NCBI GenBank assembly: GCA_958295665.1
Contig: OY282558.1
Coordinates: 24,799,409 to 24,863,408 of the forward strand
Source: Tipula vernalis
Lineage: Eukaryota > Arthropoda > Insecta > Diptera > Tipulidae
Length of the DNA stretch: 64,000 nucleotides
Reading direction: 5' to 3'
Position numbers and translations under genes: made by a program. The notes beneath the pieces are model-generated. The model saw nothing but the letters and a program-made list of their open reading frames with translations, did no database searches and was not told the origin of the DNA. Position 1 is the first letter of the stretch. Every line of letters begins with the position of its first letter. Positions 30,745 to 42,945 of the stretch are shown here, piece by piece.

Positions 30745-33700
30745 AAATTACGAGAAGGCAAAAAAAAAAATTTATTTATGTAGCGTAAATTCGAACTAGC
30801 AAACGAAATTATTTTGAAATGAAGACTATTTTGAAATAATCAATAAAAATTGATCTCTGTAAAATGAAAATTGCTCCGATAATTGTTTGGATCATATTTA
30901 GCATTTCTAAGTGGCAATTTAACACAAGTTTCTTATTTCATTCATCAGTAAATTGGGTTCATCTGATCAAAATTAAAATCCTAAATCGAAACATGTGTTC
31001 CCTCTAGAAGAGCAGCATCATCCACATAATATATCGTTCAACGTTTTTGTCCACAAATATTTTACAATCAAGATGGAACATTTCATAAATTAATTATTTG
31101 CTAGGGCTCCTTTCAAATGTAATGAAAAATAATAATCTGTGTATACCAGAATCCAAGTCACATATTTGGATATTCCTATAAAATTTCTATCTTTTTATTT
31201 GTTAAACTGCTACAAGTGAACAACTATTATACGTGTCTTGAGTCCCTAATGTAGTTTTTATGGGGTGATAAAAATATTCGCAAACGGATTTGCTGGAATA
31301 TGAGAAAATCAGAGCCATTGACTAAATATTTAAAACTTGGTGTTCGAATGAATTTTAATTGAACTGAATATTTGGGTTAACCTGAAGTTTATTATTTGTC
31401 TGGAATTTTCATCGTTTACGTCACACAAGCTAATCTTTTACTTCCTTCGGAAAAATATGACGGCAATCCATATCAATATATAAGATATATGTATAAACAA
31501 ACAAACGTATTTTGTGTAAAGTTAGAAATTTCCTATTTTCCTACCCCAGTTTTTCACGTCTTGTGTCTTTTATTCGATTTTTTCGTCATAAATCAAATTG
31601 GACAGGACAAAGTACTACAGTATTAATAAAAAATAAAAAATAAAAAAAAGGAATAACCAACAGTAGAATGAAAAATGGGAATGAGATAATGGATGGAAAA
31701 AAAACTTAAAACCACCGCCAACAAAAAAAACACTCTCGTAAGTTATTTGATATATAATTTAATATCGATAGACAGACGTCCTATATACAAAAAAAAAAAA
31801 AACGAAACCAAATATAATTTATATATTTTGTCTCATGAAATTAATCTTGATTGGAAAAATTATTGTTTAAGCTCTTTGTGCTTTTCGCCTCATATCCTCG
31901 TATATATCACATCTTCATACATTAAAAAAAATAAAAAATATCGGAAGTGATATAAAAACAAAACGAAAAAAGCTTTCTGGTTTTTTGTTCCCTCTTCAAT
32001 TAATATCGCTTTTTTGTTATCTATACGTACTTATGTATGTACCCGAGTACTTCTCATACTAACCAAATATACATTAGATAAAATTGATGAAGAAAACTGA
32101 AAAATGGAATGAAAATTGCTTAACATTTTTTTTTTAAAAATATGGATTCAATAAAGATGAATATGAACGTTCTGTACACCCAGAGTCTACAATGTATACA
32201 CATTAAACAGCAGGAAGGAAATGAATATAGACAAGAAAATATATTTTATAACTTTGTATTCCGAAACCATCAAATGTATTGTTTGCGGAGCTTTATCTAA
32301 GCTATATGTGCTCTCTGTTTTTACATTGGTCAAGATTGATTTATAACTATATCTGGATAGATATTTTTTTGTTAATAAAAACGACAATAAAGTACAGAAA
32401 TACGATATTTCAAACTATTATACTTCTTATGTATGATTTATGTTGGATTAGCAATGATTTTTTTTTTAATTGCTTTTAAATTCGTTCAGGTAAAATGAGA
32501 GACCTTATTTTTGAAATATGATGCCAAGATAAAAGCTTGATCACTGAAATTATTTAGTAGCTTGATATTTAATTGACCCTAAGTTGAATTTGGATAGGAT
32601 TTAAATATCAAACAGAGTAATGAAACAAACAGTAAAGCGACAGAGTGAGCTGAAAATCACAAGAAATCCTAATGCATTGCGATGGACCTATCGATAGTTG
32701 TATGATAAGAAATTATGTAGCATCCTGTTGTTATCTTATTCTATTTTTCTTTTATTGTTGAGAATTCGAGGTGCTTAACATTTGAAAAATGCGCGGAAGC
32801 CCTCAATTTCTCAAAAATACAAATCCCGCAAAAAAATCTCAAAAAACCCAAAGTAAAGTACCAGGTGGCCCTATTATAGAGTTTTGTTAACTAAAAGCAA
32901 ATACATTTTGATAACAAAGCCACTCTCTTGACATCCTTGCCCACAGAAGACGAATGCTAAGCGGCTCTAGGGAGTTCTCTGTTTCAGAATGTACATAATA
33001 GTAAAAACACAAATGTTTGCAAAATGTTCTAATTTCTGGACATCTGGATATTGATGTCTCAGTTGCTGTTATGCGTAAAAATTTAAACGATTGAATGTAG
33101 CTGGGAAAGCCTCTTCAATTTTCATCTGCTTTCTTAAAATTTGCGATCGTTCAATTTGTTGAATCAGCCGTTGTCTCACTCATTCTTCTCGTATTTTTGA
33201 GAATGATGAAATATCATGTTCTCGCTCTCCATCGCTTTAGTATTTGCCTAGCCACTTGAATCACAGATCACTTAGTGCATCTTTCTCGCGACTTTTAATT
33301 GACGACACCGAAATGAATTTGTTTGAGCGAGAAATTTCTAGTGAGTTTTCTGCTTTGGATTTTGTGGTCTCACTCACGCCGACTGCTGATTCATTTTCCT
33401 TCGCTGTCTCTTATTGGGTTATTATCATCTGTTAAAATTGTGCTACATTTGGATTCCATTAGGATTTTAACGTTCACTATGCTGTTGTAGGTTACACTAC
33501 AAATTTTGATTTTTCTCTCAACTCAGTTATTGTTCCCAGTCTTAAAATCACTTTGATTTTCATTATCACTGTTTTATTTTCATTTAAAGCTGTTTTGTTT
33601 TTAATTTCATCGTTTTCATTTTTATTAGATTTTACTGAATTGCTTCGTTTACTCTTTGCATTAATATCACCGTTATTTTACCCTCTCATAAAACTATTTT

Positions 33701-35306
33701 GTTTCCATTTGTTTGTTGCATTTGGATTAGTAGGATGAATTAACAGGAGTGTTAATCCGTTTTCGCCGTTTCTCTATGAGCCGTAATCTTCGCGAGTCCT
33801 GTATCCATTGTAAGTATTTTTTTAAAATTCTTCTTTCATTTCATTGTCGGCTTCAAATAATTTTGTTATTTTACACGAGTCGACCGTCGCTCTCATTTCT
33901 AACATCGACGAAGATGATAATAATCCGATCGAACCTACAGATAAAACCGGATCACCGTCGAAAAGTTTGTAATTTGTTTGCTTGCTGTCGATGTGGGTTA
34001 TTTATCTTCGGTCACTGATTAATATTGCCGTTTAATTGTTTATTCACAGTTTTCGCAGGTTTGAATTGTTTGGACTAATGCCTCGATCATTTTTATCCGA
34101 ACTTCATCGTTGTCGTCATCAAATCTTGCCTTCACTTAAATTTAAAAACTTTTTTTCACCGTAATCACTTGATTTATTTGTAACGTTTACGTTTTCTTCA
34201 TCTTCATCTTCTTTGAGTTTATTTCGATGTTTTGATCTTGCAATTGTTGAAGATAATTATTTTGGTTTTGTCCTTTACCTCATTCATCAAGATATTATTT
34301 TGGGATGGACAATTATCTTCATAAAATTTTGCCCATTTGGTTAATTAGTACTATAAATCAAAATGTGTGTCCTGAATTATATCAATATAAATTAAAATCG
34401 TTTCATTGAATTCGCCATTTAATACTTTTTTCTATAGCTATAGAAGCGCCCCATTTTTGCCAAAAAAATACACGATTGGTATCGCTAAAAGTTTATACTT
34501 GGGCTTTAATTTTCTCTAAGCTCTTTAATATGCGTTTAATTGCCTGAGTTCCGCCATTTTGCATCAAATTCACTAACCGTAATTAATTTCATTAACATTT
34601 TCGAGAATTTCACTCTTTTGTTCGAAATGTTCTTATTAAATCTCAGTTCCGTTAAAAAGTTCACAAATATCACACGTTAATTAGGATTTTTTTTAATTAA
34701 TACTCGCTTATATCAAATATTTTTCACAATTTTAGTGAATTGGGCCTTTTACTGACTTATTTGTTCAAAAAAAGCAATTCGGCTCAAAGGACCAAAAAAC
34801 AAAATGTCTCCAATGAGCCAGGAAGCCAGACAACTAAGGCACATGTATTGTAGTGTAGAAGATAGGATTGTGTATATCTCTTTCCATAGTAAAGCGCTAG
34901 TTAAAATAATTGTTTGTGTATCCTCTGTGCACACTATAAAGCCGTAGATCCAACTAATCGTGTGTGAGGTTCTCGTAACCAAAAGCAAGTTGAAGGAAAA
35001 CAGATAAACTAAATGATTGTGTGGCCGTCGTAAACAATGAGCTTTCTTAAGAGAAGTTCATTTCAGCCTTACCAAAAATTGGCCAATGATGTGTTAAGAA
35101 GAAACAAAACATTTTACAATAGAAAAAATTTAATAGATAAATAAAAAAAGTAAATATCCGATAAAAATCATTGTTACAAACTTTTTTCAATTAAATAAGT
35201 ATTAACAGAGCATAGTTTTATAGCTGCTCTTTACCAGAAATTACCACTATCATTTTTGGATTTGGCATAGATGACCGAAATGTAAAAACCATCTCGGGTT
35301 AATTGT
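30745..35306. other. Long AT-rich region without recognised genes
   Basis: No domain-bearing frames. 33240-34460 is a little less AT-rich and ends one open stretch at a GTAAGT donor-like site (33810), so a non-coding or 5' exon there is possible but unsupported. Many A and T runs. Confidence 0.35.
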
Positions 35307-36033
35307 GTAAAACATATTTTAATGTTCTTTTTTGAAGAATAAAGAAAAATGTTTAACTCGATCTCAATAGAACTCTTCAAGAAATTACGGATGGAAAAAG
35401 TGTATTGAACCGATCAGCGAAAAATCGTAAGCGGATTTTTTTTTTTTTTAATTTTTGCTAGCTAAATTTTACGTCAAATTTATAAGGAAAATTTAAATTT
35501 TTGTGATGATCATTCAAAGTGATTCATAATTTTTATCACGTATTTTGACCACTGAATTTCACAACAGACTTTGATGATGGCGAAAATCTCAAAACCATAT
35601 GTGTCGAGATTTTATTTCTTTCGAGATTTTTTGTCTTTTGAGATTTTATTCGACTCGAAATTTTTCTCAGATTTTATTCTTTCTATACAATGTGCTGATC
35701 CTAGATTAAGCACTATTATTTTAGTTTTAAAATATTTTTCTTTCAAATTCACTTACGAGTATTAACACTACAGCTTAGTATGCTGTTCGTTCGAGCTAAA
35801 GACGCATTTACATGAATCACTTTGAATGATCATCACAAAAATCTCAATTTTCCTTATAAATTTGACGTAAAATTTAGCTCGCAAATATTAAAAAAAAAAA
35901 AAAATCCGCTTACGATTTTTCGCTGATCGGTTCAATACACTTTTTCCATCCGTAATTTCTTGAAGAGTTCTATTGAGATCGAGTTAAACATTTTTCTTTA
36001 TTCTTCAAAAAAGAACATTAAAATATGTTTTAC
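35307..36033. repeat. Near-perfect inverted repeat, 221-bp arms
   Basis: 35307-35527 and 35812-36033 are reverse complements with about four substitutions and one length change in a T run, roughly 98 percent identical. The 284-bp spacer has no recognised coding sequence (its 64-residue frame is AT-driven). No clear target duplication flanks it. It could be a long-TIR MITE or an inverted duplication; a transcript would fold into a hairpin of about 220 bp. Confidence 0.9.
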
Positions 36034-37774
36034 GAGTTCTAATCTGATACTCGATTGTTAATAATTTGAACAAACATGATATAAATGTAACCACTTTAAC
36101 TCACATGCATAATTACCTGTATAAGGCGAAAGTCACATTTTCCAGTGAAAATCGTGGTTTAAGTAGAGATCTTTTCAAGCACGGCTTTTAGGAACAATAT
36201 GTTATATCGCGGTTTAATGAAATATCTACAATATTTAAATTAAGAATTACCAGCCATGTTAGGAAGATAGTATCTTCTAATCGATACTTCCAAATTCGTT
36301 GGAAAAATATAATTCATTGAAATTCTTCTCTTTCAATGCATTGTCTCACGGTACAAATCGAGTTTAAAAGAGGTGCCCCAAAAATCCTTTTCCAGATATG
36401 TTTATCAAAAAAGAGTTTCTTTGTAGTATCGTTTCAGCGGCCATTTTAGATCCGCCATAGAGAATTAACAGTTGTTGAGGATAAGCTAAAAACTAGAGTC
36501 TCAAGAACTTTAATTCAACTTCAAGGACATACAGAGGTGGTTTAGTCGCTGATTACAAATGTATTTGTTCAAAATGCTTATTTCAATAAAATCAACCTAA
36601 AATTTCAAAATAGTTTTAATAAATCAGTTTTTTTCACATTCAAGTGGCCATATTGGATCCACCATTTTGAATTTAATTCTTTTGACTTCTGCGACCCCAA
36701 TAATACTTTTTTATAATTTTTTGAATAATTATGCAATAGTCCTTAACTGAAGGTTACAGCCACAATTTGGCCGTAAATCGATTTGTAATCAAATAACAAA
36801 AACCATATGGGTATTGGGTTAATAACCTAATGGGGGAATATTAAATTAGATTTTTTTATTTTCCATTAAATAATGTAAAAATAGAATTCATTGTCGACAG
36901 ATAAAATATCCAGCTGAAAGGATCTGACATTAAAAGAAAGCTAATTTGTTTTTGTTTTAGCAACATCACTATATTGGCCATTTGAGTGAATTTTACCGAA
37001 TAAACACGTTAGAACGAAATAGCCTCCTTTAACAAATCCTGGGCAACTTGTAGTGAAAGGGAATCGATCTACATTTTACTGCAACACAATAAACCACAAT
37101 GGGATTTTCATTAAATTATGCTTATGTAACACTTTATGTAAATATTTGATGCCAATAAAGAATAAAGCATAAATTCATTGACTGTATGTGTACAGAATAA
37201 AGGACGAAAACTGCAATCCATCCATCTTCACTAATCTAATTCAAATCATCTTTTTCGCTGTTATATTCGCTTTTGTGTTTACACCCATCTATTCCGTTAT
37301 ATATTTTCTTGATAACTGGTAGCTTAGTTATCTACATAGTGAACATACAATATATGTATAGTGGCATTATATATACTATTCAAAATAGGTGATAGGAATA
37401 TATCATTGAGTATTTTAAAAAGTGGATATAATACGATATACAAAGCTGCTTGAAAAGGATACGATAGTATCGAGGAGAAAAGTTTTCAGAAAATTTATTA
37501 CTGTAATGGTTGAATTGATTTTGAAAAATGTTTATACGATTTTGTCGATTTTGGTTTTGTTAGTGGATCTCCACACATTTCACTGTAATAATCACACTGT
37601 ATATAAATATGCGATGTGTGGTTTCTGTGTATATGTATGTTTATTTAGTTTGATTGATTTTGATTAATTGACCTAAATGTATATACGTACATATATTTGT
37701 AGTTCATCTGAAGGTGGTGATTTTGGACGTTTTATTATAATTGATCTAATCACAAAGTTTTGTTTTCGTTCCAG
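36034..37774. other. Upstream intronic sequence of neuroligin
   Basis: No coding features. Two related phrases, GGCCATTTTAGATCCGCCAT (36439) and GGCCATATTGGATCCACCAT (36647), suggest an old dispersed repeat. The preceding neuroligin exon, which should end with the first base of a split Gly codon, was not found. Confidence 0.4.
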
Positions 37775-38213
37775 GTTTTATAAAAACACGTGCCTCACAC
37801 ATACCTGGTACATCAGGTGGTAATCTAGGTCTAATGGATATAATAGTAGCACTACAATGGACCCGTGATAATATTCAATCGTTTGGTGGTGATCCTACTC
37901 GAATAACACTGGTGGGACATGATAATGGTGCTGTTCTAGCCAATTTAGTCATTATATCGAAACTAGGTAAGGGATTGGTGCATCGAACGGTATTATTGAG
38001 TGGTTCGGCATTAAGTCCATGGGCACTGATACCAGATCCGGACGAGGTACGACAAGTTGTCTCGCATCAAATGGCATGTCATTTAGTAGATAGTAATAGT
38101 AATAATAATAATAATAGTAAAAATAAGAAAATTAATATAAACGACGATGTAACGGATTGTCTGTTAGGTAAACCACTAGAGGCACTATTAGGAGTAAGAC
38201 TGCCTTCGATACG
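37775..38213 (+). CDS. Neuroligin-like gene, internal exon 1 of 5 seen
   Basis: Acceptor TTCGTTCCAG at 37774, donor GTGAGC at 38214; begins with two bases of a split codon. It encodes the middle of the extracellular cholinesterase-like domain: GTSGGNLGLMDIIVALQW, NIQSFGGDPTRITLVGH and LLSGSALSPWALIPDP. Neuroligins are postsynaptic adhesion proteins that bind neurexin and lack esterase activity. The nucleophile elbow, GESAG in acetylcholinesterase, here reads GHDNG, so the Ser is replaced by Asp. A low-complexity insert (SNSNNNNNSKNKK, 38088-38140, AAT-repeat DNA) lies between the Cys of MACHLV and the Cys of TDCLLG and lengthens that loop. Neighbours are the four exons below, in matching phase. 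The neuroligin assignment is strong; which paralogue is not resolved. Confidence 0.9.
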
Positions 38214-38280
38214 GTGAGCTTAAAATTATCCAATTTGAATAGGCACAATTATTTATAAACGAGTTAATTTATTTAAACAG

Positions 38281-38437
38281 CTTTATGCCTTTATGGGGAC
38301 CATTTCTACCGCTAGAAGACTCCACCGATCCTGAATTCGCCATGGAACATGCGGGCGAAGGTTTCATCACATCCGAACTAATGATAGGCGTTACGACAAC
38401 AGAAAGTTATAACGATTTTAGTGCTTCCGACATTCAA
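38281..38437 (+). CDS. Neuroligin-like gene, internal exon 2 of 5 seen
   Basis: Acceptor TTTAAACAG before 38281 and donor GTGAGT at 38438; the intron before it is only 67 bp. The first base completes an Arg codon left split by the previous exon, then FMPLWGPFLPLEDS, FITSELMIGVTTTESYNDF and SASDIQ. This is the region after the second Cys loop in the cholinesterase-like fold; the GVTTTESY block holds the Glu that aligns with the esterase acidic residue. Ends in phase 0. The open frame runs on into the intron but that extension has no family similarity. Confidence 0.9.
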
Positions 38438-38822
38438 GTGAGTATTTATACAACACAAACAAATTTGAGATTTTGCACCCACATCCATAAAAACTGTCGC
38501 CTTGACGTTTTGTTGTCGTATTTCATTTATGTAGCTTTATATTCAGCTGGTGGTTCATTTGTTCGTTTTTGTATTTATTTATCATCACCATCATCATCAA
38601 CCCACACACATGAATTATGTTTGCTGTGCTTTTGTCGCAAAAAATTGCTGTGTTTTGTCTTAATAAATTTGTACGATGTCATGTTTTGCCATCTGCTGTG
38701 TTTGTATTTGCTATATGTTTGTTCATTTTATTCTTATGTAGCAGCAAAACTTTTATTAGATTTTGGTATTTGAACGAAATTAAGAAATTTTCATTTTATT
38801 CTTGTATTTTGTCTGTTTGCAG

Positions 38823-38968
38823 TATGGATTAGAGGAGGAGCAACGAAATCGATTGCTACGGACTTATATTAGGAATGCATTTTCGTTTCATTTGAATGAG
38901 ATTTTCTCAGCGGTGCGAAATGAATACACGGATTGGGATAAACCTGTACAGCACCCGATTAATATTAG
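38823..38968 (+). CDS. Neuroligin-like gene, internal exon 3 of 5 seen
   Basis: Acceptor TGTTTGCAG before 38823, donor GTAAGT at 38969. Encodes YGLEEEQRNRLLRTYIRNAF, FHLNEIFSAVRNEYTDW and a PVQHPINIR tail, a helical segment conserved among neuroligins. It is too short and lacks an ATG, so it would be missed by simple ORF scanning. It starts in phase 0 and ends two bases into an Arg codon, which the next exon completes. Confidence 0.9.
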
Positions 38969-39033
38969 GTAAGTGTACTGGTATACTGAGTGATTTTAGA
39001 ATAATTTTAACATATATTTGTACTTATTTCCAG

Positions 39034-39172
39034 GGATTCAACAATGGAAGCGCTTAGTGACGGACATACAGTTGCGCCACTTATAAAAGTCGGTTACCTG
39101 CATGCACGTCGTGGTGCTAAAACTTATTTATTTCATTTTGGATATCAAACGAAAGATAGTGAATATCCACAG
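39034..39172 (+). CDS. Neuroligin-like gene, internal exon 4 of 5 seen
   Basis: Acceptor TTATTTCCAG before 39034, donor GTAAGC at 39173; the preceding intron is 65 bp. Encodes DSTMEALSDGHTVAPLIKVG, YLHARRGAKTYLFHFGYQT and KDSEYPQ, the conserved core that precedes the gorge region of the cholinesterase fold. Phase is consistent at both ends (one base completes Arg; ends in phase 0). The following intron is about 1 kb of AT-rich sequence. Confidence 0.9.
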
Positions 39173-40182
39173 GTAAGCATCCCTTGTGGGGAAATTAAAT
39201 AAAAAACTTAATTTGATATGAAAATTTGATTACGCATTCAAACAACAGTAAAAAGGATACCAATATACCCATATCAAACGATAAACTCAATAAATTCATA
39301 ATATAAGAACCAAAAAAAAAAAAAAAAGGAAACTTCTTTATAATTTATTAATAGTTTCTGAATCCCTCTGTATCCTGTCTGCACAACAAAAAAAAAAATC
39401 GTATCCTATAAATTATTGGCAAAAGCACCGTTCTAAAATATTTACAGCCGTCTATAACGAGATCAAAACTTTTGATTATAAGGATTTCAAATTGAATGAT
39501 ACTGTAACGAAGAGGATCAACGAGAATTTCGAAATTGTCTTAACCCATTTTAGATTTTATTGAATGCTTCTTAGAAATTGGGCTTTGTGATTTGTGTTCG
39601 AAGATGGCTATAAATTACGAAATAACGCCCGTGGAGGCGAAAAGAAAAATTAAAACTCCAATTATCCTTCAAACGTCTAGGATTATATTGGATTATTATT
39701 TATACATCAATTGAAAAATGATCCCCAAGTTATACGAATATACGAAAGAAGATTTATAGACATTTATGGATTTGTTATGTGCGCTCTAATCGGTTTTATT
39801 TCAGAAACATACAATCAAGACGATAGAAAAAACTAAATTGAAAACTTTAAGTAAATTCAACATACATATATAGACGAGATTTTATTGTGTACGGTGGGGG
39901 AAATAAATTCGTTCGACAACTAAACGATTACATAATATTTCCTTTGCTGTATATTTATTAATGGAAACAATGACAATGAAAAAATCTAATCAATCAATCT
40001 CAAATACTTACAACAAAAACAGTAAAAAACAATTCCCATCGAACGAAATCGAAAACTATACAAGATTGCTGCTGTACGTTTCCTTATACATATATATACC
40101 CTCATTTCTAAACCAGCATAAAAAACATTTTCTTTTTTATTGATACATACATATATTCTCTATTGTTTTATGTTTTTTGCAG

Positions 40183-40465
40183 CGACTTGGATCAGTCCGT
40201 GGCGAAGACATACCGTATATATTTGGACTACCATTAGTATTGGGCATGCCAAATTTTCCGCAAAATTATTCGCGACAAGATATGGGCGTTGCCGAAGCTG
40301 TGTTAAATTTTATAACAAATTTTTGTAAAACAGGTGATCCTAATGAAGCAGGACATACGCAAGCAATGTTACATCCAGACTATGGGACGGCGAAAGAACG
40401 TACACGATATCGTGGCATTACGTGGGAACCATATGAGACGACCACCCAATTATATTTGAGTATAT
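40183..40465 (+). CDS. Neuroligin-like gene, internal exon 5 of 5 seen
   Basis: Acceptor TTTTTTGCAG before 40183, donor GTAAGT at 40466. Encodes RLGSVRGEDIPYIFGLPLV, FPQNYSRQDMGVAEAVLNFI, TNFCKTGDPNEAGH and YRGITWEPYETTTQLYLSI, the C-terminal part of the extracellular domain. The esterase catalytic His position (H in the HG.E context) is Arg here, a second sign of a non-catalytic protein. The exon ends one base into a codon. The missing 3' exons should encode the stalk, one transmembrane helix and a cytoplasmic tail with a PDZ-binding end; none was recognised between here and the window end. Confidence 0.9.
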
Positions 40466-41596
40466 GTAAGTCAAAATTATTATGTTTTACATAAAGTAAA
40501 TATGTTTATAGTATTTGTATAAGGATGTATAGATGATGTTTTTGATAACAAGAGGATATGTTTACATTTTTTTTTTTTTTTTTTTTTTACGGAAAATTTG
40601 TTAAAGGGAAATGTAATCTAGATATAAGATAAGGAGAGATATTGAAATGTGTAAATAAATAAATAAAAACGGACGGAAAAGGGTCATTTGACACTTTTAA
40701 TATTTTATTTATTATGTAACACGCATTACATTTCCTTTCCTATATACTTTATAAATATTTGAATATTATACATACAAACTTATGTGTGTACATCGTACTT
40801 ACTTCCTATATATAATCTAAATTTATTTGGTTGACAAATCTTTTAAGATAAAATAAATTTCTTTTAAAAAATAATTTCAGTTTCTATGGATGTGTCTGTT
40901 GTCATTTAAAAAATTGCTTTTGTTTGATAAAAATAAAATCATTGATAAATTTTCATCTGGCTTGAATACCAGGGACATAAGGGTTCTCTTGTGAATACAG
41001 TTGAGTGGCGTATATAAATCTGTGATATCATTATGGCTTTAATGTAATTTATATATATAGCATTCCAAGAATTTAAATGGGAATGGTTTTGAATTTTCCA
41101 AACATTTTTTTTTTTTTTGATTACATAGGTATATTTGTATATTACGTATGTACATAAATAAATGGGTATAAAGAAAGGTAGATAAGGAAAATAGTTTTTA
41201 CTGTGATATTTGTCTAAAAAATAGTGTTACATATTATAAGGAGAGATGAATATTTATGGACCTAAATCTTTTATAAATACACGTCTATTAATAATCTTTC
41301 AGGTATTTAGGTAAACAGATGGAGGTTGGATTTATAGTGCTTACGCGGATTAAATAGAGTTACTTAATCATGTTTGTATAAACCAATGTCGTATTAGAAA
41401 TCTAAATCTTAAAAAGGGTTACAGAGTTAAAATTATGTAAATCATAATTAACCTAGCTATTTAGATCTCTACCGCACCGACATTTCTGTGTGACATCCCA
41501 TGTGGAAATCAATTTTCTTTGCCTTTAATTAGTTAAACCCGTTTTCACATAAACTGCTGAAAGTAGAACCTTGTATTCTTACCTCAAATTCATTAA
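40466..41596. other. AT-rich intronic sequence
   Basis: Long A and T runs (for example 40568-40590), no gene or repeat structure that I can support. Confidence 0.4.
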
Positions 41597-42776
41597 CTAG
41601 GCTTAGGATTTTTAGGTACTAAAAAATCAAAAATATGTTCCTAAAACATGTAATTAAAATTGCAAAATATGTGGTAAAATGTGTGATTAAAATGAAAAAT
41701 ATGTGGTTATATTTATAATGAAAACCAAACTAGACCTTATATTAAGAGAATTTCAATTCACTCATTAACAAAAAAGTATCAAGTTTGGGCTACAAAGTGC
41801 TCGAAAAGTAGTCCAAAAATGGTTCCACATCCATAGACTTAAAAATTTGGACTGGTAAGCGACACTTATTTCAAAAGAACACCGTAACGGTTGAGACTAA
41901 ATAACGCTAATTTTTTGCTCAAATTGTAATTCAAATGTACAGTTAAGAATTTTTATTCTTTTATACATCGTGTTGATACCAAATACTTTTATAGTTTTGT
42001 TGCAAGCATGTTTCGTATTGCAATTTTTACTAATTTCAATTAAAACTTAGTTTGGAATATCAAACTTACACTTCTTGAATCATTTTAAAATGAAAGGTGA
42101 AATTGATCTGTAAATTTTATATTTTAAATTCCACTCAAAATTATAATTCAATTCCCATTTAAATTATATCAAATCGAGTTTCGAACTTAGCCTACTTATA
42201 TTCAAAATATCATAAAATTTCAATTCAAATTACAACCAATATTTTGGAATTCAAAACAACTTTTTCTCAAAATTTTGCTCTCACTAAACATAAAATTATG
42301 CTCAAATCAATATTATAATTATTGTAACTTAATCTTTAATTTTTCTTCTTATCAGTCCAATTCGAAGTATACAAACTCAACTTTTAAACTAAAAACTAAA
42401 TTACAGTTATGTTTTTGCTCAAGTACAAATTATTATTCAAATTCAATTTCTACTCACGGCTTAAAATTCAAATACTTCGAAACTTACTCAGATTTCTGCT
42501 CAAAATTCTGATACAAATTCAACAAGCCTTTTGATCGAAACTAGAGTTTAACATTCGACTTTAACTCAACATTTCTATAATAACACTCAAATAAATGCTA
42601 AATAAATTTCTTAAGGTTGGAATTTTTACTTAATTTGTAAACCAAAAATATCACAAAATTTCTAGCTTAATTACAAGCATAATTTTGCGTTACTTAAATT
42701 TGGAATTCATGCTCATTTTTTGAATATTTTTTTTTATTAAATTGCATCGAAATTTTTGCTCAAACTCTCGATTGGA

Positions 42777-42804
42777 TTTATTTATTTATTTATTTATTTA
42801 TTTA
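42777..42804 (+). repeat. (TTTA)7, 3' end of the LINE
   Basis: Seven TTTA units, (TAAA)n on the minus strand, mark the 3' terminus of the minus-strand LINE in the manner of CR1/L2-type elements. Confidence 0.8.
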
Positions 42805-42945
42805 CTAACCAACAGCATGTATATGCAAAAATGGCTTACATAATTAAAAAACATTATAAAAAGTTAAAAAAATGTATACAATAAAAGAATAAAAGATATA
42901 ACGACATCAATAGATCAAACAATTAACAACAAAACAAAAAGACAT

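Noticed and set aside
33749..33815. GTAAGT donor-like site as the end of a neuroligin 5' exon
   Set aside because: The preceding sequence does not encode the cholinesterase-like segment expected before the exon at 37775, nor a signal peptide.
35571..35765. Small open frame in the spacer of the large inverted repeat
   Set aside because: Phe/Ile/Lys-rich, as expected from AT-rich DNA, no motif and no context.
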